Positions 35,863 to 45,791 are shown, counted from the first letter of the stretch. The stretch is 64,000 nt of DNA from Hyphomicrobiales bacterium (GCA_900470775.1 UCBZ01000042.1:17153-81152), one strand, 5' to 3'. Notes: generated by a model from the sequence alone, not told the origin. Translations and numbers: made by a program.

Positions 35863-36198
35863 TCAGAAGAACTGGCAGATCCGGCGGATGACCTTGCCGT
35901 TGCGGTCGCGCGCGATGGTGCCGTCGCTGCCGCAGCCGCCAGAGACCTGGGTCTCGTCCTGTGCCGTCCGCGCGCCCTTCGGCGGCGTATCGCAGGCTTG
36001 CGTCGGGCACTCGGTCACGGCGCGGCGTGGTTCGACCGCACGCGACAGCTTGGCCTTGCCCTGATCCGCAGCCGTAACGACGGCCGCTGGCGACGGGTCG
36101 TCGCTGCGGCTCTTGCCGCCGCTCTGCTGCGCCAACGCGACGGTCACGATGGTGAGCGAGGCGAGGAGAAGGCCAAGGGTGCGAAGGGGGCGAGACAT
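35863..36198 (-). CDS. Small secreted hypothetical protein
   Basis: I do not recognise the family. The protein has 111 residues and a signal peptide (LGLLLASLTIVTVALAQ, cleavage near residue 24). The mature part has four cysteines (TECPTQACDTPP, GGCGSDG, RRICQFF) and so is probably disulfide-bonded in the periplasm. It is convergent with rimO, ending 18 bases from it. Confidence 0.65.
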   Translation of the reverse strand: MSRPLRTLGLLLASLTIVTVALAQQSGGKSRSDDPSPAAVVTAADQGKAKLSRAVEPRRAVTECPTQACDTPPKGARTAQDETQVSGGCGSDGTIARDRNGKVIRRICQFF

Positions 36199-36287
36199 GA
36201 CGGCAAGTCCGAATGAGCGTCAGCATGTGCTGACAGCCATTCGTCGCGGCATTGCTGCATTTGGTTCACTCAGACGACAGCAATTCG

Positions 36288-37346
36288 TCAGGCAGCCGCC
36301 CGGCGCGGAAACAGCCTGCGGCCGAGCCACCAGCCGAAGCGCTGCGCCAGCATGGCAAACGCGACCGCATAGCCGATCAGCGCGAGCATCCAGCCGACCG
36401 CGCTGAGGCTCAAGGCACCCAGGACAAGCGCGCCGCGCCCGAGCACCTTGAGGATCGCGCGCGCGGTCGTGCCCTTCGCCGCGCCGAGCTTGGCCGCCTT
36501 GCCGATGTCGCCGGCATCGTCGGCGAGGCTCAGCACCTGCCGCAGCCCGCGCTGGCCGGTGCGGGCATAGACGGATCCCGCATCCTGGCCGAGCGCAGCA
36601 AAGCGGGCCATCGCGGCGGGCTTGACGATGCCGCCTGCGGCGACGCGGGCAGCCGCGACATCGAAGCGCGATGCGGCGGCAAGGCTGGCGCTTAGGGCCG
36701 GGCGGTCGATCGCGCCCGCCGCTGTGCGGCTCAGATGGGCGGTCAGCGTCGGCGAGAGCAGCTTGGCCTTGCTCGCCACCTTCACCGCGCTCAGCCCGTT
36801 GCGCGCCGGCAGCGCACCGCCGAAGCTCACCCATGTCGCCGCGCTGATCGCCAGGCCCGCTGCCGCAATAGCGAGCACGGTCGGGTCGGCACCCTCCCCG
36901 CCCAGCCATTTGCGGCCCTCGAGCGCCAGGTCGCGCAGATCGCCATAACCGGTGATGTCGCCGACGAGCGTGCCGGCAAAGGCAGCGCCACTCTCGCGGT
37001 CCCCTGCTACGAAGCCATGACCGAAATCGGCGACGGCCTGACCCAACGCGCCATCCTTGAGGATTTGCAGGCGGCGTTGCTGTTCAAGCGAGACGGCAAA
37101 ACCGCGCTCGCCCGCAAGCGCGAACAGGCTCTCGGCCAGTTCGGGATCGCGTGCTGCGATAGCGCTGTCGATCTCGGCCGCGACACGCGCCGCCGATAGC
37201 GTCTCAGAGAGACGAAGCTCCGAGAGCGCGACGGGGTCCTCTGCGGCGGCGAGCAATTGCCAGTGCTGCCAGCCGGGCGGCAGCACGAGCGTGCCTGCCG
37301 CGGCCAGACCGAGCCCAAGCCCGAGCGCCAGCGCAATCTTCTTCAT
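36288..37346 (-). CDS. Integral membrane protein of unknown function
   Basis: I do not recognise the family. The protein has 352 residues. An N-terminal hydrophobic segment (IALALGLGLGLAAAGTLVL) is followed by an Ala-rich soluble helical region and further hydrophobic segments near the middle (VLAIAAAGLAISAATWV) and C-terminus (ALVLGALSLSAVGWMLALIGYAVAFAML), ending in a basic tail. Low cysteine content and Ala-rich helices suggest a membrane-anchored scaffold rather than an enzyme. The start at ATG 37346 is preferred to an upstream GTG at 37382. Neighbours give no functional hint. Confidence 0.65.
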   Translation of the reverse strand: MKKIALALGLGLGLAAAGTLVLPPGWQHWQLLAAAEDPVALSELRLSETLSAARVAAEIDSAIAARDPELAESLFALAGERGFAVSLEQQRRLQILKDGALGQAVADFGHGFVAGDRESGAAFAGTLVGDITGYGDLRDLALEGRKWLGGEGADPTVLAIAAAGLAISAATWVSFGGALPARNGLSAVKVASKAKLLSPTLTAHLSRTAAGAIDRPALSASLAAASRFDVAAARVAAGGIVKPAAMARFAALGQDAGSVYARTGQRGLRQVLSLADDAGDIGKAAKLGAAKGTTARAILKVLGRGALVLGALSLSAVGWMLALIGYAVAFAMLAQRFGWWLGRRLFPRRAAA

Positions 37347-37461
37347 GCCGACGCCACGCCCCAAACCGCTTCCGCCCGGCACCTGCCAGACGGAAGCGAC
37401 GTTTAGCAGCCGATTTGGGCGATATTGCCGCAGTCAGCCGTCACAAGCGGGAAATCCCGGA

Positions 37462-38436
37462 TCAGGGCATCAGCACCGTCGAGCCCGTCGTGCCGCGCCC
37501 TTCCAGCGCGCGATGGGCGTTGGCGGCATCCGTCAGCGCGAAGCGCGCATTGACCGGCACCACGACCTTGCCGGACGAGACCGCCCCGAACAGGTTGGCG
37601 GCCATCTCGACCATGGTCTCGCGCTTGGCGATATGGGTGAACAGCGTTGGCCGCGTCAGATAAAGCGAGCCTTTGGGCCCAAGCAGGCCGAGATTGACCG
37701 GATCGACCGCGCCCGAGGCGTTACCGAAGCTGACCAGCACGCCGAAGGGCTGCAGGCAGTCGAGCGAGGGCAGGAAGGTGTCCTTGCCGACGCCGTCATA
37801 GACCACGGCGCAGAGCTTGCCGCCGGTGATCTCCTTCACACGGGCGACGAAATCCTCCTCGCGATAGAGGATGACATGGTCGGCGCCATGGGCCTTGGCG
37901 AGCGCGGCCTTCTCCGTCGAGCCGGCGGTGCCGATGACGGTCGCGCCGAGCGCCTTGCCCCATTGGCACAGGATCAGGCCGGTGCCGCCGGCGGCGGCAT
38001 GGACCAGGATGGTATCGCCCGACTTCACCTTGTAGGTCCGGTGCAGCAGGTATTCCGCCGTCATGCCCTTGAGCATCATGCTGGCGGCGGCCTCAAACGA
38101 GACCGCGTCCGCCAGGGGCACCGTCGAGTTGACCGCGACGATCCGCTCCTCGGCATAGGAGCCGAGCGTCGCGACATAGGCGACGCGGTCGCCGGGCTTG
38201 AACTCGGTGACATTGGGGCCAACAGCCAGAACCTCGCCGGCGCCTTCATTGCCCGGCACGAAGGGCATCTGCGGCACCGGATAGAGCCCGCTGCGGAAAT
38301 AGGTGTCGACGAAATTCAAGCCGATGGCCCGGTTCTTCACCAAGAGCTCACCCGGCCCCGGCTGGGGCAGCGTGATGTCCTCGACCTGCAACACCTCTGG
38401 GCCGCCCACCTTGTGGACGCGGATCGCCTTGACCAT
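37462..38436 (-). CDS. NADPH:quinone oxidoreductase (zeta-crystallin type)
   Basis: This is a 324-residue medium-chain dehydrogenase of the QOR subfamily, lacking the zinc ligands of alcohol dehydrogenases. The N-terminus VKAIRVHKVGGPEVL and the NADPH-binding AAAGGTGLILCQWGK are characteristic. It reduces quinones with NADPH in one- or two-electron steps. GAGGAG lies 7 bases before the ATG at 38436, which rules out a longer upstream frame. It is divergent from the ubiquinone-type monooxygenase gene. Confidence 0.9.
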   Translation of the reverse strand: MVKAIRVHKVGGPEVLQVEDITLPQPGPGELLVKNRAIGLNFVDTYFRSGLYPVPQMPFVPGNEGAGEVLAVGPNVTEFKPGDRVAYVATLGSYAEERIVAVNSTVPLADAVSFEAAASMMLKGMTAEYLLHRTYKVKSGDTILVHAAAGGTGLILCQWGKALGATVIGTAGSTEKAALAKAHGADHVILYREEDFVARVKEITGGKLCAVVYDGVGKDTFLPSLDCLQPFGVLVSFGNASGAVDPVNLGLLGPKGSLYLTRPTLFTHIAKRETMVEMAANLFGAVSSGKVVVPVNARFALTDAANAHRALEGRGTTGSTVLMP

Positions 38437-38619
38437 GACTCGTCTCCTCGGACTTCGTGGCAGGGACCATAAGGCCTGCGACGTGCCGCGCAACGCCGCC
38501 GCCACGCGGCTGGGGCATCACATCTGTGCGATGGCGGAGGCTCTCGCTGCTGCGCTCGGCCCTCGCCTGCGACGCCCCGGCCAGTGGCCAAGCCCGGCAT
38601 CTTGGGCTAGCCACGTTGC

Positions 38620-39795
38620 ATGAATTCGAGCGATGCCCATCCAGTCGATATCGCCATCGTCGGCGCAGGCGCCGTCGGTCTCGCCGCCGCGCTCGCGCTG
38701 GCGGAAAGCGGCCGGAGCGTCGCGGTGGTGGGCCCGCTGCACGCGCTTCGCGACGGGCGCACGGTCGCCCTGCTCGACGGTTCCTGGCGGCTGCTCGGCG
38801 AACTCGGCCTGGCGGATGTGCTCGCCGAGCGGGCTGCGCCGCTTTGCGTGATGCGGCTGGTCGACGATACCGGCAGCCTGTTTCGCCAGCCGCCGGTCGA
38901 GTTCCGCGCCTCCGAGGTCGGGCTCGACGCCTTCGGCTGGAATGTCGAGAATGCCGAGTTGGTCGAGGCGCTGGCCGCAAGGGTCCGCGAGACCGCCGCG
39001 ATCCGGCTCGTGCCAGGACTGGTCTCGGAGATCGTCGCGGATGAGGCCGGGGTGACGCTGACCGGCGAGGGCTTCCCGCCGCTGCGCGCGCGCCTCGTCG
39101 TCGGCGCCGATGGCCGGCAGTCACGCGTGCGGGCTGCAGCCGGCATCGCGGCGCGCGACTGGCGTTATCCGCAGGCCGCACTGACCGCGATCCTCAGCCA
39201 CACCCGCGACCATTGCGAGACCTCGACGGAATTCCACACCCGCAAGGGCCCTTTCACGCTCGTCCCCCTGCCCGGCCGGCGTTCCTCGCTGGTCTGGCTG
39301 CTCGATCCCGAAGAGGCCGATGCGGTCGCCGCGCTCGACGATCCGGCCTTCGCGCGTCGTGTCGAAACGCAGGCGCATTCGCTGCTCGGTGCGATGCAGC
39401 TCGATGGGCCGCGCGGCCGCGTGCCGATGGGCGGATTGTCGGTCGAGCGCTTCGGCGCGGGCCGTATGGTCCTGATCGGCGAGGCCGCGCATGTCTTCCC
39501 GCCGATCGGCGCGCAAGGGCTCAATCTCGGCCTGCGCGACGTGACGGCCCTGCGGGAGGCGGTCTCGGATTCCTCCGATCCCGGCGCGGCTGGGGTCGTC
39601 GCGGCCTATGATCGCGCCAGAACGGCCGATGTCCGCCTGCGCACCGGCGCGGTCGATGCGCTGAACCGGACGCTGCTCGCCGACCTGATGCCGGCCGACC
39701 TACTGCGTGGCGCGGGGCTGCTGGCTTTGTCACGACTGGGGCCGCTGCGTCGCCTCGTCATGCGCCAAGGGCTGGCCGGCGGGATCGGGCGTTAA
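38620..39795 (+). CDS. UbiH/UbiF-family FAD-dependent monooxygenase
   Basis: The 391-residue protein is of the p-hydroxybenzoate hydroxylase fold used in ubiquinone ring hydroxylation. The motif IVGAGAVGLAAALALAESG is near the start, the second FAD motif reads GRMVLIGEAAHVFPPIG, and the family tail AQGLNLGLRDV follows. The usual GDAAH is GEAAH here, a conservative change at an FAD ribose contact. Which ring position it would hydroxylate (UbiH, UbiF, UbiL or other) cannot be told from the sequence. It ends 6 bases from the convergent ppx stop. Confidence 0.85.
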   Translation: MNSSDAHPVDIAIVGAGAVGLAAALALAESGRSVAVVGPLHALRDGRTVALLDGSWRLLGELGLADVLAERAAPLCVMRLVDDTGSLFRQPPVEFRASEVGLDAFGWNVENAELVEALAARVRETAAIRLVPGLVSEIVADEAGVTLTGEGFPPLRARLVVGADGRQSRVRAAAGIAARDWRYPQAALTAILSHTRDHCETSTEFHTRKGPFTLVPLPGRRSSLVWLLDPEEADAVAALDDPAFARRVETQAHSLLGAMQLDGPRGRVPMGGLSVERFGAGRMVLIGEAAHVFPPIGAQGLNLGLRDVTALREAVSDSSDPGAAGVVAAYDRARTADVRLRTGAVDALNRTLLADLMPADLLRGAGLLALSRLGPLRRLVMRQGLAGGIGR

Positions 39796-39801
39796 AGTGG
39801 A

Positions 39802-41379
39802 TCAGATCCGCGCGATCTCGACGTCGCGCCCGAGCAGCTTGGCGAGCTGTTTAAGCCGCCCCACGACGCGGTCGCTCGCCAGCGGGCGCAGATCGTCGGG
39901 AAAGCGCAGGATCAGCCGGCCATCGACGCAGGTCGCCGGCATGCGCGGCAAAAGCCCGGCCATGCCGGCTGAGAGCAGATAGGCGACGCGGAAGATCGCG
40001 GCGAGCAGGAAGGCCCGTTCCAGGATCGGCGGCGGCAGCAGCGCACGCAGCTCCAGCGCCGCCGGCGACGTGGATTTCAGCCCGGCATAGCGATGGAAGA
40101 TCGCCAGCGCCAGGAAGGCGCGGCCGACATGGTCGATTCCCGTGAAATAGGCATGGGCAATGACGTTCATGCTCTGCTCGCCACGATAATCGGGATGGGC
40201 GCGCCAGCCGATATCCGAGAGCAGGCAGACCGACTCGATCAGCCGCGATGACGGCTCGTCCTCGGACAGGCCTGCCGTCTCGAGGATGGCGCGGCTCCAG
40301 GCGATCAGCTCGACGGCATGGCGCGGATCGCGCGCCCGCAAATGGTTGTAGTCCCGCGCCGCGCGCAGCAGCGGATCCGCGGCACGTTCCTCCGGCGAGA
40401 GCTGTTCGTGCAGCAGCCCCTCGCGCACGCCTTGCGCCGAGATGATGACGGCACGCGGCTTGCCGCGCTTGATCAGTTCGTCGAGGACAAGCGCGCCATA
40501 GGCCAGCAGCGGCCGCCGTGCCGACGACACGGTGTCGATCGCATCCAGTCCCGTCAGGTCGGCGCGCTCGACCAGCTTGACGAAATCCGCAACGTCCTTC
40601 GCGGGCACGGTATAGCCATGCATGACGTTGAGCGGGTATTTGGCCTGGTGCTGGTGCAACGTCGCAAGCGCCCGCCAGGTGCCGCCGACGGCATAGAAGT
40701 CGCGGCCCTTCATGGCGCCGACCTGCGGCAGCTTGTCGAGCTCGTCCTTGACGATCTTCTCGGCCAGCTTGAGCGAGTTCTTCGAGCGGTCGAGCAGCGC
40801 CAGACCGCCGAGCGGAACGCTGGCACCCTCCCCGACATGCCCGCCGGAAACGGTGATCAGCTCGAGGCTGCCGCCGCCCAGATCACCCACGACCCCATCG
40901 GGATTGTCGAAGCCCGAGACGACGCCGAGCCCCGACAGCACCGCCTCGCGATCGCCCGAGATCAGCTCGATGCGCTGGCCGATGGCCTCCTCGGCCCGCG
41001 CGATGAACTCCGGCCCGTTGCTGGCATAGCGCGCGGCAGCGGTGGCGATGACGCGGATCTCGCCGACATGCATGGCGTCGCACAGGATGCGGAAGCGCAC
41101 GAGGGCGGAGATCGCGCGCTCCATCGCGTCGGTCGAGAGCTTCCCGGTCGAAGCGACGCCGCGGCCGAGGCCGGCCATCTCCTTTTCGTTGAAGACCTGG
41201 GCCGGCGCGCGCGCCACCATCTCGTAGACGACGAGGCGCACCGAGTTCGAACCGATGTCGACGATCGCCAGCGTGCCGGCGCCCAGGCCGAGCCGGCCGG
41301 GCGCGTTCAGGACCTTAGCCTTTTCGTCCACCTCGGCGTGAGAGGGACCGGGGGCTGGAATTGGAAAGTGATTTGCCAC
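39802..41379 (-). CDS. ppx: Exopolyphosphatase / Ppx-GppA phosphatase
   Basis: The protein has 525 residues. The ASKHA-fold Ppx/GppA domain starts with [17 protein letters not shown], and [13 protein letters not shown] holds the phosphate-binding loop. An HD-like C-terminal domain shows [14 protein letters not shown]. It removes phosphate from polyphosphate or ppGpp precursors. The annotated GTG start at 41379 makes the gene overlap ppk by 65 bases. Shorter starts such as GTG 41331 lack a ribosome site, and the conserved core begins only at residue 36, so the true start is not settled. It is co-directional with ppk. Confidence 0.9.
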   Translation of the reverse strand: MANHFPIPAPGPSHAEVDEKAKVLNAPGRLGLGAGTLAIVDIGSNSVRLVVYEMVARAPAQVFNEKEMAGLGRGVASTGKLSTDAMERAISALVRFRILCDAMHVGEIRVIATAAARYASNGPEFIARAEEAIGQRIELISGDREAVLSGLGVVSGFDNPDGVVGDLGGGSLELITVSGGHVGEGASVPLGGLALLDRSKNSLKLAEKIVKDELDKLPQVGAMKGRDFYAVGGTWRALATLHQHQAKYPLNVMHGYTVPAKDVADFVKLVERADLTGLDAIDTVSSARRPLLAYGALVLDELIKRGKPRAVIISAQGVREGLLHEQLSPEERAADPLLRAARDYNHLRARDPRHAVELIAWSRAILETAGLSEDEPSSRLIESVCLLSDIGWRAHPDYRGEQSMNVIAHAYFTGIDHVGRAFLALAIFHRYAGLKSTSPAALELRALLPPPILERAFLLAAIFRVAYLLSAGMAGLLPRMPATCVDGRLILRFPDDLRPLASDRVVGRLKQLAKLLGRDVEIARI

Positions 41380-43516
41380 GTCCTGAGAGACTCGGGTTCG
41401 TCATGAAGTACTTATGCGCGTTGAACGACTCTTCGTTCGGCGCCGGGACAATGCGTCGGGAGCCGCCATCGGGCAAGATCGTCCAGCTCTGTTCGTTGTC
41501 GAGAAAGTTCGCCAGCATGATCTGTTCGAGCAGCTGCTGGTGCACCGTCGGGTTCAGGATCGGTGTCAGCGCCTCGACGCGCCGGTCGAGATTGCGCGGC
41601 ATCAGATCGGCCGAGGAGATGTAGAGCTTCGCCTTGGGCGACGGCATGCCATGGCCCGCGCCGAAGGCATAGACGCGGGTATGCTCGAGGAAGCGCCCGA
41701 TGATCGATTTGACCCGGATGTTCTCGGACAGGCCGGGAACGCCCGGTCGCAGGCAGCAGATGCCGCGTACGACGAAATCGATCTCGACGCCGGCCTGACT
41801 CGCGTCATAGAGCGCGTCGATGATCTCGGGATCGACCAGCGAATTGCATTTGCCCCAGATCGCACCCTTACGGCCGGCCTTCACATGGGCGACCTCCTCG
41901 GCGATGTCGTCAAGCAGGCGCTGCTTCAGCCCCACAGGCGAGACCGACATCTTCTCCAGCTCGGCCGGCTCGGCATAGCCGGTGATGAAGTTGAAGACGC
42001 GGGCGACATCCTGCGACATCACCGGATCGGCGGTGAAGAAGGAGACGTCGGTATAGATCCGCGCCGTGATCGGATGGTAGTTGCCGGTCGCGATATGGCA
42101 GTAGCTGACGAGTTGCCCGGCTTCGCGACGCACGACCAGCGAGAGCTTGGCGTGGGTCTTCAGTTCGATGAAGCCGTAGACGACCTGGACGCCGGCGCGC
42201 TCCATCTCCTTGGCCCAGCGGATGTTCGCCTCCTCGTCGAAGCGCGCCTTGAGCTCGACCAGCGCCGTCACCGACTTGCCGGCCTCTGCGGCTTCGGTCA
42301 GCGCCTTGACGATCGGCGAATTGGACGAGGTGCGGTAGAGCGTCTGCTTGATCGCGACAACATTGGGGTCGCGCGCGGCCTGCTCCAGAAACTGCACGAC
42401 AACGTCGAAGCTCTCGTAGGGGTGATGGACGAGCAGGTCCTTCTGGCGGATCGCGGCGAAGCAGTCGCCGCCATGCTCGCGGATGCGCTCGGGAAAGCGG
42501 GCATTGTAGGGCTTGAACTTCAGGTCCGGCCGGTCGACGCCGACGAGCTGGGCCAGTTCGCTGAGGCCGATCATACCGTCGATCGCGACGACCTCGTCCT
42601 CATCGACCTTGAGCTCGCGCACGATCAGCTTGCGCAGATGCGCCGGCATGCCGCGGCTGATCTCGAGTCGGATCACGACCCCGAGCCGGCGCAGTTTCAA
42701 CATCGTCTCGAAGACGCGGACCAGATCCTCTGCCTCCTCCTCGATGTCGAGATCGGTGTCGCGGATGACGCGGAACGAGCCCGTGCCCTTGACGTCGTAA
42801 CCCGGGAAGAGCTTGCCGATGAACAGCGAGACCGCGTCCTCCAGCGTGATGAAGCGGCGCAGGCCCTCGCGTGCAAGGTCGGGCAATTCGATGAAGCGGT
42901 CCATCTTGATCGGCACGCGGATCAGCGCATCGAGCTGACGGCCATCGCTGATCCGCTCCAGCGCCAGCGCCAGCGTGAAGCCGAGATTGGGGATGAAGGG
43001 AAAGGGGTGCGCCGGGTCGATCGCCAGCGGCGTCAGCACCGGAAAGACATAGTTCAGGAAATAATCCTCGAGCCAGACGCGCTCCGGCGGGCCGATATCG
43101 CCCGGCGCCAGCAGATGGATCCGGTTCTCGTGCAGGTCGCGCTTGAGCTCGACCCAGCGCGCCTGCTGATCGTCGGTCAGCGCCGCGACCGCCCTGCCGA
43201 GTTCGCCGAGCTGCTCGGCCGGGGTCAGCCCGTCCTGGCTTGGTGTGACAACGCCGGCCTTGAGCTGCTCACGCAGCCCCGAGACACGGACCATGAAGAA
43301 CTCGTCGAGATTGGCGGCCGAAATCGAGAGGAAGCGCAACTGCTCCAGCAGCGGATGATTGCGGTTGGAGGCCTCCTCCATGACGCGGCGGTTGAACTGC
43401 AGCCAGGACAGCTCCCGATTCATGAAGCGCGCCGGCGACTGGCGCAGCGAGGTGGCCTCGTCGGCGGGAACGGCCTCCGCGGCTTCGACGACGACGGCGC
43501 TGGGTTGCATGTTCAT
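41315..43516 (-). CDS. ppk: Polyphosphate kinase 1
   Basis: PPK1 here has 733 residues. The N-terminal domain shows [15 protein letters not shown]; the catalytic domains show [15 protein letters not shown], with the autophosphorylated histidine, and [14 protein letters not shown]. It makes inorganic polyphosphate from ATP in a reversible reaction. The end SLSGRGKSL followed by a basic 18-residue tail lies over the start of ppx. The ATG at 43516 is chosen over an upstream GTG at 43552. hdaA lies upstream in the same direction but is separated by the opposite-strand desaturase gene. Confidence 0.94.
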   Translation of the reverse strand: MNMQPSAVVVEAAEAVPADEATSLRQSPARFMNRELSWLQFNRRVMEEASNRNHPLLEQLRFLSISAANLDEFFMVRVSGLREQLKAGVVTPSQDGLTPAEQLGELGRAVAALTDDQQARWVELKRDLHENRIHLLAPGDIGPPERVWLEDYFLNYVFPVLTPLAIDPAHPFPFIPNLGFTLALALERISDGRQLDALIRVPIKMDRFIELPDLAREGLRRFITLEDAVSLFIGKLFPGYDVKGTGSFRVIRDTDLDIEEEAEDLVRVFETMLKLRRLGVVIRLEISRGMPAHLRKLIVRELKVDEDEVVAIDGMIGLSELAQLVGVDRPDLKFKPYNARFPERIREHGGDCFAAIRQKDLLVHHPYESFDVVVQFLEQAARDPNVVAIKQTLYRTSSNSPIVKALTEAAEAGKSVTALVELKARFDEEANIRWAKEMERAGVQVVYGFIELKTHAKLSLVVRREAGQLVSYCHIATGNYHPITARIYTDVSFFTADPVMSQDVARVFNFITGYAEPAELEKMSVSPVGLKQRLLDDIAEEVAHVKAGRKGAIWGKCNSLVDPEIIDALYDASQAGVEIDFVVRGICCLRPGVPGLSENIRVKSIIGRFLEHTRVYAFGAGHGMPSPKAKLYISSADLMPRNLDRRVEALTPILNPTVHQQLLEQIMLANFLDNEQSWTILPDGGSRRIVPAPNEESFNAHKYFMTNPSLSGRGKSLSNSSPRSLSRRGGRKG

Positions 43517-43760
43517 GCCTCTGGCTCTCGTTCCGGTCGCTGCTCTGGCCACGTTGGTCTCCTTGGCTGGTCTTGAGCCATCCTAGCGTGACGGTTCGAT
43601 GACGCACGACACCGTATTTGCCATTCTCCGGCCATCGCAGCCCCTACCCTGCGTCGAGCGGTCTCCTTGCACCGACCGTCAAGGTCCTGTTTCGTGCGCA
43701 AAGCGGGAGTTTCCCTTCCAGGCGGCTGCGACAGGAGCCGCGCCAACGCCAGAGGCCGTC

Positions 43761-45029
43761 TTGAACAGCACGCTCCACCATGATGACGGCGATATCGTCT
43801 ATCCGTCCGCGGTCCCCTTCGTCCTGGCGCATCTCGCCTGCTTCGGCGCGATCTGGAGCGGCGTGACCGCGACCTCGGTCTGGCTCGCCATCGGCCTGTA
43901 CTGGCTGCGGATGTTTGCGGTGACGGGCGGCTATCACCGCTATTTCTCGCACAGGACCTACAAGACCAGCCGCTTCGGGCAGTTTCTGCTGGCCTTTCTG
44001 GCGCAATCGACGGCGCAGAAGAGCGTGTTCTGGTGGGCCTCGAAGCATCGCCATCACCATCGCTATGCCGACACCGAGCATGACGTCCATTCGCCGGTTC
44101 TGACCTCTTTCGTCTACTCGCATGTCGGCTGGATCTTCAGCCGCGACCATCACGTCTTCGATGATTCCAGCATCCAGGACCTGACGAAATTCCCCGAGCT
44201 GCGCTGGCTGCACCGCTTCGAGATCGTGCCGGCGATCCTGCTCGCCGTGATCTGCTTTGCCATCGACGGCTGGGCCGGGCTGTTCGTCGGCTTCTTCTGG
44301 TCGACGGTCGCCGTCTTCCACGCCACCTTCTGCATCAACTCGCTCGCCCATGTGCATGGCGACAAGGACTATGTGACGGGCGACGAGAGCCGCAACAACT
44401 GGTGGCTGGCGATCATCACGATGGGCGAAGGCTGGCACAACAACCACCATGCCTATCAGTACAGCGTCCGCCAGGGCTTCCGCTGGTGGCAGATCGACCC
44501 GACCTATTACATCATCCTCGGTCTCTCGAAGCTGCGCCTGGTCTGGGACCTCAAGCAGCCGCCGCAGGCGGTGATCGAACGCTCGCAGGCGCTGCCGCCG
44601 CGCGTCATCGAACGCTCGGCCGAGCGGCTGGCGGCTTCCGTTCCACTCGACCGCGTCGTGACGGCCTTCCGCGAGGCTTATGCGGCCACGCCGAGCCTCG
44701 CCGATCTGCACCTGCCGAGCATCACGCTGGCCGAACTCAAAACGGCGCTGGGCGAGCTGCAGGATCGTGCCGGCGACCGTCTGGCTGAAATCCAGCAGCA
44801 GGCGCAGGATGCCCTGGCGAACTGGGACGCCTCGAACTGGCAAGCTTCGAATTGGCACTTGCCGGTCCTGCCGACGCGCGAGCAGCTCGGCGAGAAGGCG
44901 GCGGCGATGTTCGTCAAGACGCCCTCGCTGGACGCGATCGCGGCACGGGCCCACGACCTCCTCGTCGAGGCGATGCATGCCAGGCTGATCGCCTCATCCG
45001 TCGAGGCAACGCCCGGCCGAGCCGGCTGA
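43761..45029 (+). CDS. Acyl-CoA/fatty acid desaturase with a long C-terminal extension
   Basis: The membrane di-iron desaturase core has all three histidine boxes: GGYHRYFSH near residue 60, SKHRHHHRYAD near 98 and EGWHNNHHAYQ near 225. Such enzymes put a delta-9 type double bond into fatty acyl chains. The start is put at TTG 43761 because AGAGG precedes it by 5 bases and the protein then begins as the family does; an ATG at 43599 would add 54 atypical residues. Beyond the desaturase domain, residues about 272-422 form an amphipathic helical extension with a tryptophan repeat (NWDASNWQASNW). That tail is not part of the catalytic fold and its role is unknown. Confidence 0.87.
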   Translation: MNSTLHHDDGDIVYPSAVPFVLAHLACFGAIWSGVTATSVWLAIGLYWLRMFAVTGGYHRYFSHRTYKTSRFGQFLLAFLAQSTAQKSVFWWASKHRHHHRYADTEHDVHSPVLTSFVYSHVGWIFSRDHHVFDDSSIQDLTKFPELRWLHRFEIVPAILLAVICFAIDGWAGLFVGFFWSTVAVFHATFCINSLAHVHGDKDYVTGDESRNNWWLAIITMGEGWHNNHHAYQYSVRQGFRWWQIDPTYYIILGLSKLRLVWDLKQPPQAVIERSQALPPRVIERSAERLAASVPLDRVVTAFREAYAATPSLADLHLPSITLAELKTALGELQDRAGDRLAEIQQQAQDALANWDASNWQASNWHLPVLPTREQLGEKAAAMFVKTPSLDAIAARAHDLLVEAMHARLIASSVEATPGRAG

Positions 45030-45041
45030 GCGCCGACGAAA

Positions 45042-45085
45042 GCGTTTTCAAGCGAAGTGGATACCGGTTCGCGTGAAGAAAACGC
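45042..45085. repeat. Nested palindromic intergenic element between convergent genes
   Basis: GCGTTTTC (45042-45049) pairs with GAAAACGC (45078-45085), and inside them GCGAA (45052-45056) pairs with TTCGC (45068-45072), with GTGGATACCGG at the tip. From memory this resembles a short dispersed element common in rhizobial genomes. It lies between the convergent desaturase and hdaA genes, where it could end both transcripts. Confidence 0.6.
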
Positions 45086-45098
45086 GACGATAAAATGC

Positions 45099-45791
45099 TC
45101 AGTCCTCGGGAAAGAGCGCCGCCAGCGCTTCCGTCGCCAGCGCTCGCGTCACGCGGCGCCCGCGTTCGAGCGAGAGCCGATCGAGCGCATCGACCAGCGC
45201 GCGCGCGGCTGCAAAGGAGCGCTCCATCCGCAGCGCCAGCATCTCGATGATGCCGGTATCGACGACGAGTTGCCGGTCGATGAAGAGCTTGACGAGCACC
45301 GCGCGCAACAACGCGTCATCAGGCGGCTCGATCGTCGCATGCGGCGCCAGCCGCAGCCGCGACAGCAGATCCGGCACGCGCAAGCCCCATTGATCGGGCG
45401 ATCGGCGCGCCGTCAGCAGCAGGAAGCCGCCGCGCGCCTTGATCGCGTTCATCAGATGGAACAGCGCCGCCTCGTCGGCCAAGTCACGGTCGCAATCCTC
45501 GACGACCAGCGCGCCGCCGGAGACCAGATGCGGCACGTTGCCTTCGACGACCTCGGACGCCGGCACGGTCCAGGCATGGGCGGCCTTGGCCCAGATCGCG
45601 GCGAGATGGGTCTTGCCGGCGCCTTCCGGCCCGACCAGCCGCAGCCAGGCATCGGGCCAGTCCGGCCAGGCTTCGACGAAGCCATAGGCCGCCTCGTTCG
45701 ACGGGCCGATCAGAAAGTCCTCGACGCCGTGGCGGCTGTCGACCGGCAGGTCGAAGGCGAGCTGGCGCGGGCGGCCGGGTTGATCAGACAT
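45099..45791 (-). CDS. hdaA: HdaA, DnaA-like regulator of replication initiation
   Basis: HdaA here has 230 residues and is an AAA+ protein like DnaA domain III without the DNA-binding domain. Walker A is GPEGAGKTHL, Walker B ALVVEDCD, and an N-terminal clamp-binding-like RQLAFDLP is present. In Caulobacter HdaA promotes hydrolysis of ATP on DnaA after initiation. Its start overlaps the end of the AI-2E transporter gene by 8 bases, the usual rhizobial perM-hdaA pair. Confidence 0.9.
   Translation of the reverse strand: MSDQPGRPRQLAFDLPVDSRHGVEDFLIGPSNEAAYGFVEAWPDWPDAWLRLVGPEGAGKTHLAAIWAKAAHAWTVPASEVVEGNVPHLVSGGALVVEDCDRDLADEAALFHLMNAIKARGGFLLLTARRSPDQWGLRVPDLLSRLRLAPHATIEPPDDALLRAVLVKLFIDRQLVVDTGIIEMLALRMERSFAAARALVDALDRLSLERGRRVTRALATEALAALFPED

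Noticed and set aside
41414..43576. 720-codon plus-strand frame opposite ppk
   Set aside because: Shadow of ppk. The ppk frame carries all catalytic motifs.
43599..43760. A longer desaturase N-terminus from ATG 43599
   Set aside because: The 54 added residues are Pro/Arg/Cys-rich and atypical, while TTG 43761 has AGAGG in front and gives the family N-terminus.
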